DNA of 64,000 nt. It comes from CAINVV01 sp037137375 (GTDB taxonomy: Bacteria > Bacteroidota > Bacteroidia > Bacteroidales > Prolixibacteraceae). Positions within the stretch are counted from its first letter, which is position 1. Each line of letters begins with the position of its first letter. The position numbers were made by a program, and so were the translations under genes. Of the stretch, positions 37,631 through 46,379 are shown piece by piece. Under the pieces are notes generated by a model. That model did no database searches. It had not been told where the DNA came from and saw only the letters and a list, made by a program, of their open reading frames with translations. The DNA lies in assembly GCA_037137375.1 (NCBI GenBank), contig JBAXKJ010000027.1, positions 9,527 to 73,526 of the forward strand. Direction: 5' to 3'.

Positions 37631-38935
37631 TCATTGCCTCGATACTGGAGAACAGTAAGGACCTTCCGGGAAAACCGCGATGCGTTTCTTCGCTGCAACT
37701 AATTGATTGACATGATTTTGCATCGCCTTTTCAATATCCTGAGCGGCGACTTCATGAGGTGTGACAGAAAGCAAGGACAACTTCTCCTGCGGAATCGAAG
37801 AAGTATAAAAATGGAGGTAATGTTGCCCGGTTTTTTTGAGAACACGAATCTGCATCTGTAATTGCCACTGGTCTTTGATGAAGAACCTGTTCTCTTTGAT
37901 ATCCTCGATAAAGCGAAGATAATCGCCTGAATATTTTTCCAGCAAGGCAGCATATTCCGGACTTCCGATACCCTCCATGCAGCTGCCGAAGGCAATAATT
38001 TCTCCTTCTTCCCTGACGGCAGGCAGGCAGTTCACCAGGCCTTTGACGCATTGATAAAAGGTGGCATCCAGCGGATAGCCACCACTGGAAGTAACAGCGA
38101 CATCGGCTACTTCATTCACTAAAGGGCAGCAGGCGGCTTTCACAATTTGGACTGAGCGATGGTGGGAAGCGAACAGTTCCCCCGAGACGATTGAGTTGAT
38201 TTTCTTATGATTATCGAGTATGACATTGATGGAATAATCCGGTGGACAAAGTTGTGCGACGGAGGTGTTTTCGAGGTTGCACGGATTATCCACCATCACT
38301 GAACTGGTTGCATTAGGATGGCTGAGAAAAGTATAGCCGTGAAATTTCTGAATCGTTTCCAGGTCTACTAAACCCGGACAGATGGCCTTCCTCCCGCCTG
38401 AGAAGCCTGCCATAAAATGGGGTTCTACCAATCCGGTGATGATCCTGAAGCCTGCCCTGACATACTTTTTGTTCAGCCTTACACTGGAGCCTGACCAGCT
38501 ATGCCTCCTCAATTGTTCCAGATTCTTTGCATCGCTGCAGTCGTGATCGGTGATCGGGTAATTCCCACAAACAAATTCGCCAAACATCTTTAGGTGTTCC
38601 TCTTTCGTTGAGGAACGATGCATGCCTGTCGCGACCAAGATCTCAATATCCTCCCGCTTCACGCCGGAATTTTCAAGGATGATCAGCAATTCTGGAATAA
38701 ATTCATGGTAAGGTATTGGTCTGGTGATATCTGAGACCACGATAACAATCTTTCCCGGTCTTCTGCCCTGTAATAGCTCGGTTAGTTTCGCGCAGGCAAC
38801 CGGATTCTCCAAGGATTCCCTTAATAGTTCAACGGCTCCCTTTGGGGAAGGCTTATATTTTGACTCATAGATAATTGAATCATCAGGAAGATTCAAATTC
38901 AGCACTTCGTGGCCATATTGAAAACCTATTTTCAT
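37631..38935 (-). CDS. LarA-family nickel-dependent 2-hydroxy acid racemase
   Basis: This 434-residue cytoplasmic protein carries the LarA signature. His106 (VATGMHRSS), His173 and Lys183 (GLVEPHFMAGFSGGRKAICP) and His199 (IQKFHGY) line up with His108, His174, Lys184 and His200 of the Lactobacillus plantarum enzyme. There Lys184 holds the nickel pincer nucleotide cofactor. It should therefore invert the 2-carbon of a hydroxy acid. Members of this family act on lactate and on other hydroxy acids, so the substrate is open. No LarB, LarC or LarE gene for cofactor synthesis is in the window. It is the last gene of an operon with a lactate-type permease (17 bases) and glycerate kinase, which suggests glycerate or a related acid as substrate. 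Confidence 0.85.
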   Translation of the reverse strand: MKIGFQYGHEVLNLNLPDDSIIYESKYKPSPKGAVELLRESLENPVACAKLTELLQGRRPGKIVIVVSDITRPIPYHEFIPELLIILENSGVKREDIEILVATGMHRSSTKEEHLKMFGEFVCGNYPITDHDCSDAKNLEQLRRHSWSGSSVRLNKKYVRAGFRIITGLVEPHFMAGFSGGRKAICPGLVDLETIQKFHGYTFLSHPNATSSVMVDNPCNLENTSVAQLCPPDYSINVILDNHKKINSIVSGELFASHHRSVQIVKAACCPLVNEVADVAVTSSGGYPLDATFYQCVKGLVNCLPAVREEGEIIAFGSCMEGIGSPEYAALLEKYSGDYLRFIEDIKENRFFIKDQWQLQMQIRVLKKTGQHYLHFYTSSIPQEKLSLLSVTPHEVAAQDIEKAMQNHVNQLVAAKKRIAVFPEGPYCSPVSRQ

Positions 38936-38952
38936 ACTGTCGGGTATTTTGG

Positions 38953-40713
38953 TTAAACTTTCCGGACTTTGTTTCGATTGAGAACACTGACCATCACTGC
39001 AAAAGCAATAATTACGAAGGCCAGTATCAGCAAGTAGATATAACCGGCAAAAAAATCCGGATTAGCTACCACCGATTTTGCTCCATTTAATTGATATTTA
39101 GGTATAATATTGGAAAATAAATAGGCCTGACCCAGCACTATCAGGCAGATCAGCATCAGCATAATAAAGCTGTGTTTGACGGTAAATCGGAACAAGTCGG
39201 ACTCCCTGCCCACCAGATTTCCTGCCGCTGAGGCTACCGCAATGGATTGGGGTGAAATCATTTTACCCACGACACCTCCCGAAGCGTTGGCAGCCACTGT
39301 CACAACCGGATCGATACCGATAGAGGTTGCAGTGGCGGATTGAAGTTTCCCAAACAACGCATTGGCGGAAGTATCAGAACCCGTAATAAATACCCCCAAC
39401 CAACCGAGTACCGGGGCAAAAAATGGAAAGAGCACACCGGTATTTGCGAGTACAGAAGCCAGGGTGATGGTGATTCCCGAATCATTCAGAATATAGGCAA
39501 AACCTAGTACTGCACCTACCGTGATAATCGAAAATTTCAGCTGATCGAGTGTGGCCAAAAAGACTTTCCAGGCTACTTTGAAAGTCAGTCCCAGCACAGG
39601 AATGGCTATCAGCGCAGAGAGTAAAATGGAGGTTCCGGCGGCCGAGAGATAATTGAATTTGAAGAGGTGTGGTAAAGGATTGCCTTGCAGATCTTTGATC
39701 GCATTATGTAGGCCGGGCATCTCGAACTGCAGCTGTCCGAAGGCATTAAAAACCTGTTTTACAGGCGATAAACCCCAAGCTATTACCATGATAGTCAATA
39801 ATATAAAGGGGGACCATGCCCTCAATATTTCCCCGGGAGAATACTTGATTTGGGTATTGATGGTCGGCTCCGGTTCGTTGGGAAAACGCCAGACGGATTT
39901 AGGCTTCCAGAACTTCAGAAGGATGATCAGGCAAACAATTGAACCAATCCCGGCAATGATGTCGGGTAAGGCTGGACCAAGAAAATTGGAGGTAGCCCAT
40001 TGCAGCAGGGCGAAAGAACACCCAGAAACCAGGATGGCGGGCAGTATTGCCAATGTGTTCCTGAAACCGGACATGAAAACAACAATGTAAAACGGAAGGA
40101 TGACGGAAAGCAATGGTAAGGTTCTGCCAATCATCTGCGAAATGGCCATTTCCGGGATACCGGAGACCTGAGAAGCAACTGTTATCGGGATACCGATCGA
40201 ACCGAACGCCACGGGGGCAGTGTTGGCGATCAGGCAGATCCCGGCTGCGTAAAGAGGGTCAAAACCCAGACCTACCAGCATGGCGGCTGTGATGGCCACC
40301 GGAGCGCCGAAACCACAGGTCCCTTCCAGAAAGGAGCCAAAAGAGAAAGCAATCAGTAAGGCCTGGATTCTCCGGTCGGAAGTGATGGAAGCCATAAAAT
40401 GTTTGATGACTTCGAACCTACCGCTCCGGACGGTCAGGTTAAACAGGAAAACGGCAGTAATGATGATCCAGCAAATTGGAAAAAGACCATAAAGGACACC
40501 GTTGGCGGTCGACAGTAAGGCAAGTTTAGCAGGCATTCCAAAGATGATCACGGCAATCAGTAAAGCTGTTACTAATGCAAGGAGACTCGCGACATACCCT
40601 TTCATTTTCCTGATAATCAATGCCCAGAAGATGACCAGGATGGGTAAAAGCGCCACCATTGCCGAAACGACAAGGTTATGAAACGGATCGATTGACTGGG
40701 TCCAGTGGTTCAT
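38953..40713 (-). CDS. LctP-family lactate/hydroxy acid permease
   Basis: This 586-residue integral membrane protein has about 13-14 transmembrane segments. Family motifs are LEGTCGFGAPVAITAAMLVG (about 130-150), ANTAPVAFGSIGIPI, GVFITGSDTSANALFGKLQ and the NASGGVVGKMISPQSIA block near 480, all typical of L-lactate permease (LctP/LldP). The family carries lactate and glycolate with protons, and other 2-hydroxy acids are possible. It is 9 bases after the glycerate kinase gene and 17 before larA. The start at 40713 gives a normal N-terminus. Its likely role is uptake of the acid that the two flanking enzymes use. Confidence 0.9.
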   Translation of the reverse strand: MNHWTQSIDPFHNLVVSAMVALLPILVIFWALIIRKMKGYVASLLALVTALLIAVIIFGMPAKLALLSTANGVLYGLFPICWIIITAVFLFNLTVRSGRFEVIKHFMASITSDRRIQALLIAFSFGSFLEGTCGFGAPVAITAAMLVGLGFDPLYAAGICLIANTAPVAFGSIGIPITVASQVSGIPEMAISQMIGRTLPLLSVILPFYIVVFMSGFRNTLAILPAILVSGCSFALLQWATSNFLGPALPDIIAGIGSIVCLIILLKFWKPKSVWRFPNEPEPTINTQIKYSPGEILRAWSPFILLTIMVIAWGLSPVKQVFNAFGQLQFEMPGLHNAIKDLQGNPLPHLFKFNYLSAAGTSILLSALIAIPVLGLTFKVAWKVFLATLDQLKFSIITVGAVLGFAYILNDSGITITLASVLANTGVLFPFFAPVLGWLGVFITGSDTSANALFGKLQSATATSIGIDPVVTVAANASGGVVGKMISPQSIAVASAAGNLVGRESDLFRFTVKHSFIMLMLICLIVLGQAYLFSNIIPKYQLNGAKSVVANPDFFAGYIYLLILAFVIIAFAVMVSVLNRNKVRKV

Positions 40714-40722
40714 AAGCCTCTA

Positions 40723-42042
40723 TTATTTTTCATGCAACAGAATTACCATAATGTCCATCACGTTCGTTTGGGTTGGTCCGGTATTGATCAATCCTCCCTC
40801 TTGTTTGAAAAAACGATAGGTATCGTGATTTTGGATATATTCATCCAAATCCAGATGGAGTTTTTCGCCGTTTAGGGAAGTTTCGGAGTCGGCTACTGCA
40901 CCTGCGGCTTCCGTCGGACCATCTGTCCCGTCTGTTCCACCAGATAGAAAGGTGATACCCGGATGATCTTTCAGCAGTTTAGCCAAAAGCAGCGCCAAGT
41001 GCTGGTTTCTGCCTCCAAGACCTTTCCCCCTGACTTTCACGGTAGGTTCGCCGCCAAAAAGCAGGCAGATATTCTGATGGGGATTTTGCTGTTTTGTAAG
41101 AATAGCCAGGTTAAAAATTTCGGCTGAAACAAATTCTACGTCACCTTCGAGTCTGTCTGTAACGATCCTTGTTTCGTATCCTAATGATTCAGCTTTCTCA
41201 CGGGCTGAGGCGAGTGCCAGTTTATTGTTTCCTATGATCAAATTATAGGTATTCTCCATAATTTCATCCTCTTCCTTCAGTGTTTCAGGATGTTTTCCAT
41301 GCAACCCATCGAGCAGGAATTGTCTGATATTCTGTGGGATCTGATTCTCCAGATTATATTTCGCGAGGATAGCGATTGCATCGTGAAAAGTAGACGGGTC
41401 GGGCGCTGTTGGGCCTGAAGCGATGACATCGAGAGGATCGCCGATCACATCTGAAAGGATCAAACTGACAAGTGAAGCAGGAGAAGCGGCCTTTGCGAGC
41501 ATTCCGCCCTTTACTTGTGACAAGTGTTTTCGGATGCAATTCATCTCCTGTATGTTGGCGCCTGATTTAAGCAAAATATTGTTGACAGACTTTACTTCAT
41601 CCAGGGTACAGTTCTCCGGAATATCGGCTAAAAGTGCGGAACCTCCGCCGGAAAGCAGGCAAATGACGAGATCGTCCGGGCGGGTCTGTTTTAGTATTTT
41701 TAGAATCTTCCGGGTACCTTCTACCCCATTCTGATCGGGCACCGGATGCCCGGCTTCGGTTATTGTAATAAACTGAAGGGGTATAGATTGATGATATTTA
41801 GTGATAATATGACCCTCCCTAATCCGCGGACCCAAAATGGTTTCAATGGAATGCGCCATCATGGCGCTGGCCTTTCCGGCACCGATGACGTAAATATTTT
41901 CGACAAACCTCAAATCGAAGGCTAACTTGCTAAACGACAATATAGGATCATTCAAAGAAACAAACCTTTTAATGAGATTGTCGGGCTTGACACTTTCTAC
42001 GCCGGTAAGAAAAATTTCGATGGCCTTGTTTCTGTGGGTCAT
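40723..42042 (-). CDS. Glycerate 2-kinase (MOFRL type II)
   Basis: The product has 439 residues from the ATG at 42042. A GTG 42 bases upstream is not preferred, because type II glycerate kinases start near MTHRNKAIEIF-like motifs. The N-terminal domain has FVENIYVIGAGKASAMMAHSIE and LVICLLSGGGSALL (about 119-133). The C-terminal MOFRL domain has LLFGGEPTVKVRGKGLGGRN and FLSGGTDGTDGPTEAAGAVAD. It converts D-glycerate and ATP to 2-phosphoglycerate in the cytoplasm. It is the first gene of the operon with lctP and larA. Upstream, 90 bases away, is the DUF4350-like gene, separated by a hairpin, so this operon probably has its own promoter. Confidence 0.9.
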   Translation of the reverse strand: MTHRNKAIEIFLTGVESVKPDNLIKRFVSLNDPILSFSKLAFDLRFVENIYVIGAGKASAMMAHSIETILGPRIREGHIITKYHQSIPLQFITITEAGHPVPDQNGVEGTRKILKILKQTRPDDLVICLLSGGGSALLADIPENCTLDEVKSVNNILLKSGANIQEMNCIRKHLSQVKGGMLAKAASPASLVSLILSDVIGDPLDVIASGPTAPDPSTFHDAIAILAKYNLENQIPQNIRQFLLDGLHGKHPETLKEEDEIMENTYNLIIGNNKLALASAREKAESLGYETRIVTDRLEGDVEFVSAEIFNLAILTKQQNPHQNICLLFGGEPTVKVRGKGLGGRNQHLALLLAKLLKDHPGITFLSGGTDGTDGPTEAAGAVADSETSLNGEKLHLDLDEYIQNHDTYRFFKQEGGLINTGPTQTNVMDIMVILLHEK

Positions 42043-42073
42043 AGTCGATCGTAGGAGCAGGGATAAAATTAAA

Positions 42074-42108
42074 TCAGCCTTCACTGTATAAAACTAGTTA
42101 AAGGCTGA
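42074..42108 (-). terminator. Hairpin after DUF4350-like gene
   Basis: Arms TCAGCCTT (42074-42081) and AAGGCTGA (42101-42108) pair perfectly over 8 bases with a 19-base loop. On the minus strand the stem is followed by TTTAATTTTAT. It lies between the DUF4350-like stop and the glycerate kinase start, which suggests two transcription units. Confidence 0.45.
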
Positions 42109-42132
42109 CTATAAAAAAATGATAATTGGGGT

Positions 42133-42942
42133 TTATTTGCCCTTCCTTGAATTTTTTATCAGGTAATCCGTGAGGTTCTCAGCGGCTTTAAGGTTCTGAA
42201 AATCGGCAGGTAGATAGGTATGATCGATGTATTCGTTGTAGATCCATGGATCACCTACCGCGATAACCGTTCCCTTACCAACCTTGCTTTCAGCCATATA
42301 CACTTCACCTTTTTCGGAAAGGATAGATTTGGCAGGACCGCTCAATTTAAAGGAGGAAATCTCTTTCATATATACTTTAGAGACCCCTTTCCAGATCGGA
42401 TGTTCCGAGAAAGCGGTAAAGGCACCCATATCCCATTGGCGCAGGAGTACCGGATGCATCGTGACATGGTTAAAATACATGCCGAATTCCTTTACCAGCA
42501 TGTTCAGATGGGTAAACTCGCAGTTAGGTGCGTCGTTGGCAAGAATCATCAATACTCCCCCCTTTTCTACCCAGCTCTTAATAGCCTTGATATCTGCGGG
42601 TTGGATATAGTTTGGATTCTTTGCTTCGGTAGTGGTATCAGGATCGACGATGATATAGATATCCACGTTAGCAAGTACTTTTGCATCGGCAGCCTGTTCG
42701 ATAGTGGTCAGTGTTGCCCCTTTTTTCTTAAACAGGTCGCCCCATTGCGAGTATCCGCTGTTCTCCGTATCCGTCCAGAGGTAATGAAAGGGTTTGCCCG
42801 TCTTGGCATTGGTTTCGCGATTGTACCAGTTGTCGAGTCCGACTACTTGTGCTACTGATAACTGGGCCATAAACAGGAAGCTGATCAATAATATAAAGCC
42901 TGCATTTTTTCCCGAAAAGGAGATTCCATTTTTGTTTTTCAT
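42133..42942 (-). CDS. Secreted DUF4350/ThuA-like protein
   Basis: This 269-residue exported protein has a signal peptide (GFILLISFLFMAQLSVA). The body has a class-I amidotransferase/flavodoxin-like fold pattern: VVGLDNWYNRE and HYLWTDTENSGYSQWG at the start, then VDIYIIVDPDTTTEAKN, IKSWVEKGGVLMILANDAPNC near 130-150, and KVGKGTVIAVGDPWIYNEYID near 215-235. In other Bacteroidota similar sequences are fused to GH105 enzymes or lie in pectin loci as DUF4350, from memory. Here it is alone, divergent from the third susC. The catalytic Cys-His pattern of amidotransferases is not seen, so it is likely non-enzymatic or of unknown activity. Confidence 0.65.
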   Translation of the reverse strand: MKNKNGISFSGKNAGFILLISFLFMAQLSVAQVVGLDNWYNRETNAKTGKPFHYLWTDTENSGYSQWGDLFKKKGATLTTIEQAADAKVLANVDIYIIVDPDTTTEAKNPNYIQPADIKAIKSWVEKGGVLMILANDAPNCEFTHLNMLVKEFGMYFNHVTMHPVLLRQWDMGAFTAFSEHPIWKGVSKVYMKEISSFKLSGPAKSILSEKGEVYMAESKVGKGTVIAVGDPWIYNEYIDHTYLPADFQNLKAAENLTDYLIKNSRKGK

Positions 42943-43286
42943 CTTTGAATTATTTGTATTAGTTGCTCATATTCCGACATTAAGAAGATCACTTTCAAAA
43001 AATTTGATTTACTATAATTATTCTTTACAAATTTAATAAACTCCGTGATTAAAATACTCGATAAAATGTGACCTGAGGTATAGAAAAAACTACTAGTTTT
43101 AAAACCTGAAAAAAAAATCAACTCATGCATTGCAGTCATTTATTACCCAAATTTTAATCTGTGAATTTAGGAAAAATAGTTATCATAGATGCCTGCTTGA
43201 TAGAGGCACTCCTGCAACAAAAAAATTTCAACAAACTTAAAGGATCAGAAAAATAAGGGGTTTTATGTTTTATTAAATTTCGTACT
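42943..43286. other. 344-bp intergenic region between divergent genes
   Basis: This AT-rich region separates the DUF4350-like gene (minus) from the third susC (plus) and must hold both promoters. A TAGTTTTA near 43094 resembles a -7 box, but no TTTG at the right distance was found. No small gene or strong hairpin is convincing here. Confidence 0.5.
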
Positions 43287-46200
43287 ATGAAAAAAAATCG
43301 GGTTTTTATTAGATTGCTTATGGTTCTGATACCCTGGCTACTTGCCGGGCTTTCTGTCGTGGCTCAGACTACCGCTTACTCGGGAAAGGTCACTGAACAG
43401 GATGGCACTTCAATTCCAGGCGTATCAGTTGTCGTGAAAGGACAGACCGTAGGAACAGTTACCGACATGAACGGAAAATTCTCCATTCAAGTTCCGGCTG
43501 GTTCCAGGGTTCTGATTTTTTCATTTATTGGATTAAAATCACAGGAGGTAACACTCGGGGCTAATACAACTATTAAAGTGGTAATGGCTGCCGAAACTGT
43601 CGATGTCGAAGAGGTGGTTGTCGTTGGATTCGGTACCCAGAAGAAGGTGAATCTAACTGGAGCCGTAGCTGCTGTCAAGGTTGACGAGAAAATGACCAAC
43701 AGGGCATTGACGAATCTTTCCTCAGGGATGGAAGGATTGGTTCCCGGTCTCGCGGTAACCCAATCATCGGGTATGGCGGGAAATGATAAGGCTAGCATGA
43801 TCATTCGTGGTATGGGAACGGTTAACTCTTCTTCTCCTTTGGTAGTGGTAGATGGTATGCCCGATGTGGATATCAACCGAATCAATATGAATGATGTAGA
43901 AAGTATTTCCGTATTAAAAGACGCCGCCTCATCAGCAGTTTACGGTTCACGTGCTGCCAATGGAGTCGTACTGATTACTACAAAATCGGGCAAAGGGTCA
44001 GGAAAGACTTCCATCAATTTCTCAAGTTCGTTAGCCATGGAGGTTCCAACCAAAGCGTATAGTTTCATGGCGGACTATCCCCGTGCACTTACGGTGGAGC
44101 AACGTGCGGCTGCTTCGAATACACTGCGCTCCAATTATCTGTTTAAAGATGGAACCGTTGACCAGTGGATGGCCTTAGGCATGATAAATCCGCTGCAGTA
44201 TCCAAATACTGACTGGTGGAACCTTATCTTAAGGAACGGGCAGGTTCATAATTATAACCTATCTGCTACCGGAAGTAATGATAAATCCAACTTCTTTATC
44301 TCTGTTGGGGTAATGGATCAGAAAGGTTTACAGATAAATAATGATTTTTCCCGCTACAATGCAAGGTTCAACTATGACTATAAAGTCAAGGAAAACGTGA
44401 CTGTTGGCGTTAAATTTGCAGGCAACTGGTCAAAATTTACCTACTATTATCCGGAAGGTTTTTCGGATCCAAATCCAACCAATACAGGAGGATATGACTT
44501 GCAATATACTCCTGCCGGAATGTTGCCGTATGACCCTTCGACAGGTTATTTTGGAGGAGTAATGGCCTACAGTGAAGATCCTCAGGCCAATAATCCTTAC
44601 GTCAACTATATTAATAACCTGAAATACCAGAACAGGCAGGAGGCCAATACAAGCATATATGGAGAATGGAGACCTATTAAAGGCCTTAATGCCCGAATTG
44701 ATTACCAGTTGAATTATTACAACCAATTCGAATGGAATGCCCCAATTCCGGCCCAGGCATATAACTTTCAGACCAACTCTTTCGGTTCACGCGTCTATTA
44801 CGGGGCCAATGCCGGTATCAGCAATGCAACCAACACCGGCTACAAGACACAGTTGAATGGAAGTTTGAATTACAAGAAGACAATTGCCAAACATCACGAT
44901 ATCAACGCGATGTTTGTGTACAGTGAGGAATACTGGTTTGACCGGTATCAATACTCTCAGCGAAACGACCGGCTATATCCGACACTCCATGAAATCGACG
45001 CTGCCCTTACCAGCATTCAATCCACTGGAGGTAACTCCAATACAGAGGGATTGCGTTCGTTTATCGGTCGTCTGAATTACTCGGCTTATGATAAATATCT
45101 ATTGGAAGCCAACTTCCGTTATGACGGTTCCTCCAAGTTCCTTCCCGGACATCAGTTTGGATTCTTCCCCTCAGCTGCCCTGGGATGGCGTTTTACCGAA
45201 GAGAGTTTCCTGAAGAAATATACAGAAAAATGGCTTAACAGCGGAAAGCTCCGTGTATCCTATGGTAGCCTTGGTAACAACAGTGGCGTAGGCCGTTACG
45301 AACAACAACCCACCCTTGGAGTAGGCGCTTATATGACCGGCGGTAGCATCGTCAACGGTTTTATCAGTCAGAAGATGACCAACCAGGCACTCTCCTGGGA
45401 GACCACCGCAGTATTTAACGTTGGTTTCGATCTTGGATTCCTGAAGAACAAGCTTACGGCAGAAATTGACTATTATGACCGTTTGACTTCCGGTATGAAT
45501 CAGCCCTCCTCCATGTCCAACCTGCTAACCGGAGCCTATACAGCTCCAAGGGTTAACATAGGCAACCTGCGCAACCGCGGTATTGAAGCCAATTTTACCT
45601 GGAAAGATCAAATTGGGAAATTCAATTACATGCTTAACCTGAATGCCTCCTACAATGCCACCCGTCTGGAGACCTGGAGCGGTTTCCTCGACAGGGGATA
45701 TACCTTCCTGGACATGCCTTACCACTTTGTCTATGGATATCAGGACAATGGTATTGCAAAGACCTGGCAGGATGTTTACAACGCAACGCCTCAGGGTGCT
45801 TCTCCCGGCGACTTGCTGCTGAAAGATGTTAATGGAGACGGCCGCATCGATGGTAACGACCAGGTTGCACAGCCTAAGTTCCAGCGGGACAGACCTACTA
45901 GCTACTTCGGCTTTACCGGCAGTTGTTCTTGGAAGGGATTTGACTTAAACATCCTGTTTCAGGGTTCTGCAGGCCGCAAAGACTATTGGTTGAACCAATT
46001 TAATACAACCAATATTCCACAGGCCAGGTATGCTGTAAGCTGGACACAATGGTATAACCCATGGTCTGTATCCAATCCTGATGGTATATGGCCCAGGCTG
46101 GCTGGTCTTGGAAATAATGTTACGTCCACCTCATTCTGGCTGGATGACCTGAGTTTTATCCGTTTCAAGAATATTCAGGTTGGCTATAATCTTCCGAAAA

Positions 46201-46367
46201 AATGGTTGACAAAATTGTCTATCGATAACCTTCGTATCTATGCTTCAGGAGAAAATCTTGCAACTTTTACCAAATTCAGAGGTCTGGATCCTGAACGTGT
46301 TGGAAATGCAAGCGATAGTTATCCTTTAAATAAATCGTACTCGATTGGAATTAACCTTGGTTTTTAA
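43287..46367 (+). CDS. SusC/RagA-family TonB-dependent transporter, lyase locus
   Basis: This 1026-residue protein has a signal peptide (LLMVLIPWLLAGLSVVAQ). The regulatory-like domain is YSGKVTEQDGTSIPGVSVVV, followed by the SusC motif VEEVVVVGFGTQKKVNLTGA and a plug with LVVVDGMPDVDINRINMNDV and SVLKDAASSAVYGSRAANGVVLITTKSG. The barrel ends SIGINLGF. It opens the lyase-rich locus on the plus strand and is followed by susD after 12 bases. Its substrate should be uronate-containing oligosaccharides made by the lyases downstream. Confidence 0.95.
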   Translation: MKKNRVFIRLLMVLIPWLLAGLSVVAQTTAYSGKVTEQDGTSIPGVSVVVKGQTVGTVTDMNGKFSIQVPAGSRVLIFSFIGLKSQEVTLGANTTIKVVMAAETVDVEEVVVVGFGTQKKVNLTGAVAAVKVDEKMTNRALTNLSSGMEGLVPGLAVTQSSGMAGNDKASMIIRGMGTVNSSSPLVVVDGMPDVDINRINMNDVESISVLKDAASSAVYGSRAANGVVLITTKSGKGSGKTSINFSSSLAMEVPTKAYSFMADYPRALTVEQRAAASNTLRSNYLFKDGTVDQWMALGMINPLQYPNTDWWNLILRNGQVHNYNLSATGSNDKSNFFISVGVMDQKGLQINNDFSRYNARFNYDYKVKENVTVGVKFAGNWSKFTYYYPEGFSDPNPTNTGGYDLQYTPAGMLPYDPSTGYFGGVMAYSEDPQANNPYVNYINNLKYQNRQEANTSIYGEWRPIKGLNARIDYQLNYYNQFEWNAPIPAQAYNFQTNSFGSRVYYGANAGISNATNTGYKTQLNGSLNYKKTIAKHHDINAMFVYSEEYWFDRYQYSQRNDRLYPTLHEIDAALTSIQSTGGNSNTEGLRSFIGRLNYSAYDKYLLEANFRYDGSSKFLPGHQFGFFPSAALGWRFTEESFLKKYTEKWLNSGKLRVSYGSLGNNSGVGRYEQQPTLGVGAYMTGGSIVNGFISQKMTNQALSWETTAVFNVGFDLGFLKNKLTAEIDYYDRLTSGMNQPSSMSNLLTGAYTAPRVNIGNLRNRGIEANFTWKDQIGKFNYMLNLNASYNATRLETWSGFLDRGYTFLDMPYHFVYGYQDNGIAKTWQDVYNATPQGASPGDLLLKDVNGDGRIDGNDQVAQPKFQRDRPTSYFGFTGSCSWKGFDLNILFQGSAGRKDYWLNQFNTTNIPQARYAVSWTQWYNPWSVSNPDGIWPRLAGLGNNVTSTSFWLDDLSFIRFKNIQVGYNLPKKWLTKLSIDNLRIYASGENLATFTKFRGLDPERVGNASDSYPLNKSYSIGINLGF

Positions 46368-46379
46368 TAAGCTGGAATT

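Noticed and set aside
42939..43139. Minus-strand frame of 66 codons ending with a 4-base overlap (ATGA) on the DUF4350-like start
   Set aside because: The ATGA overlap suggests coupling, but the composition is what AT-rich intergenic DNA gives, there is no signal or domain, and it covers the whole region that must hold two promoters.
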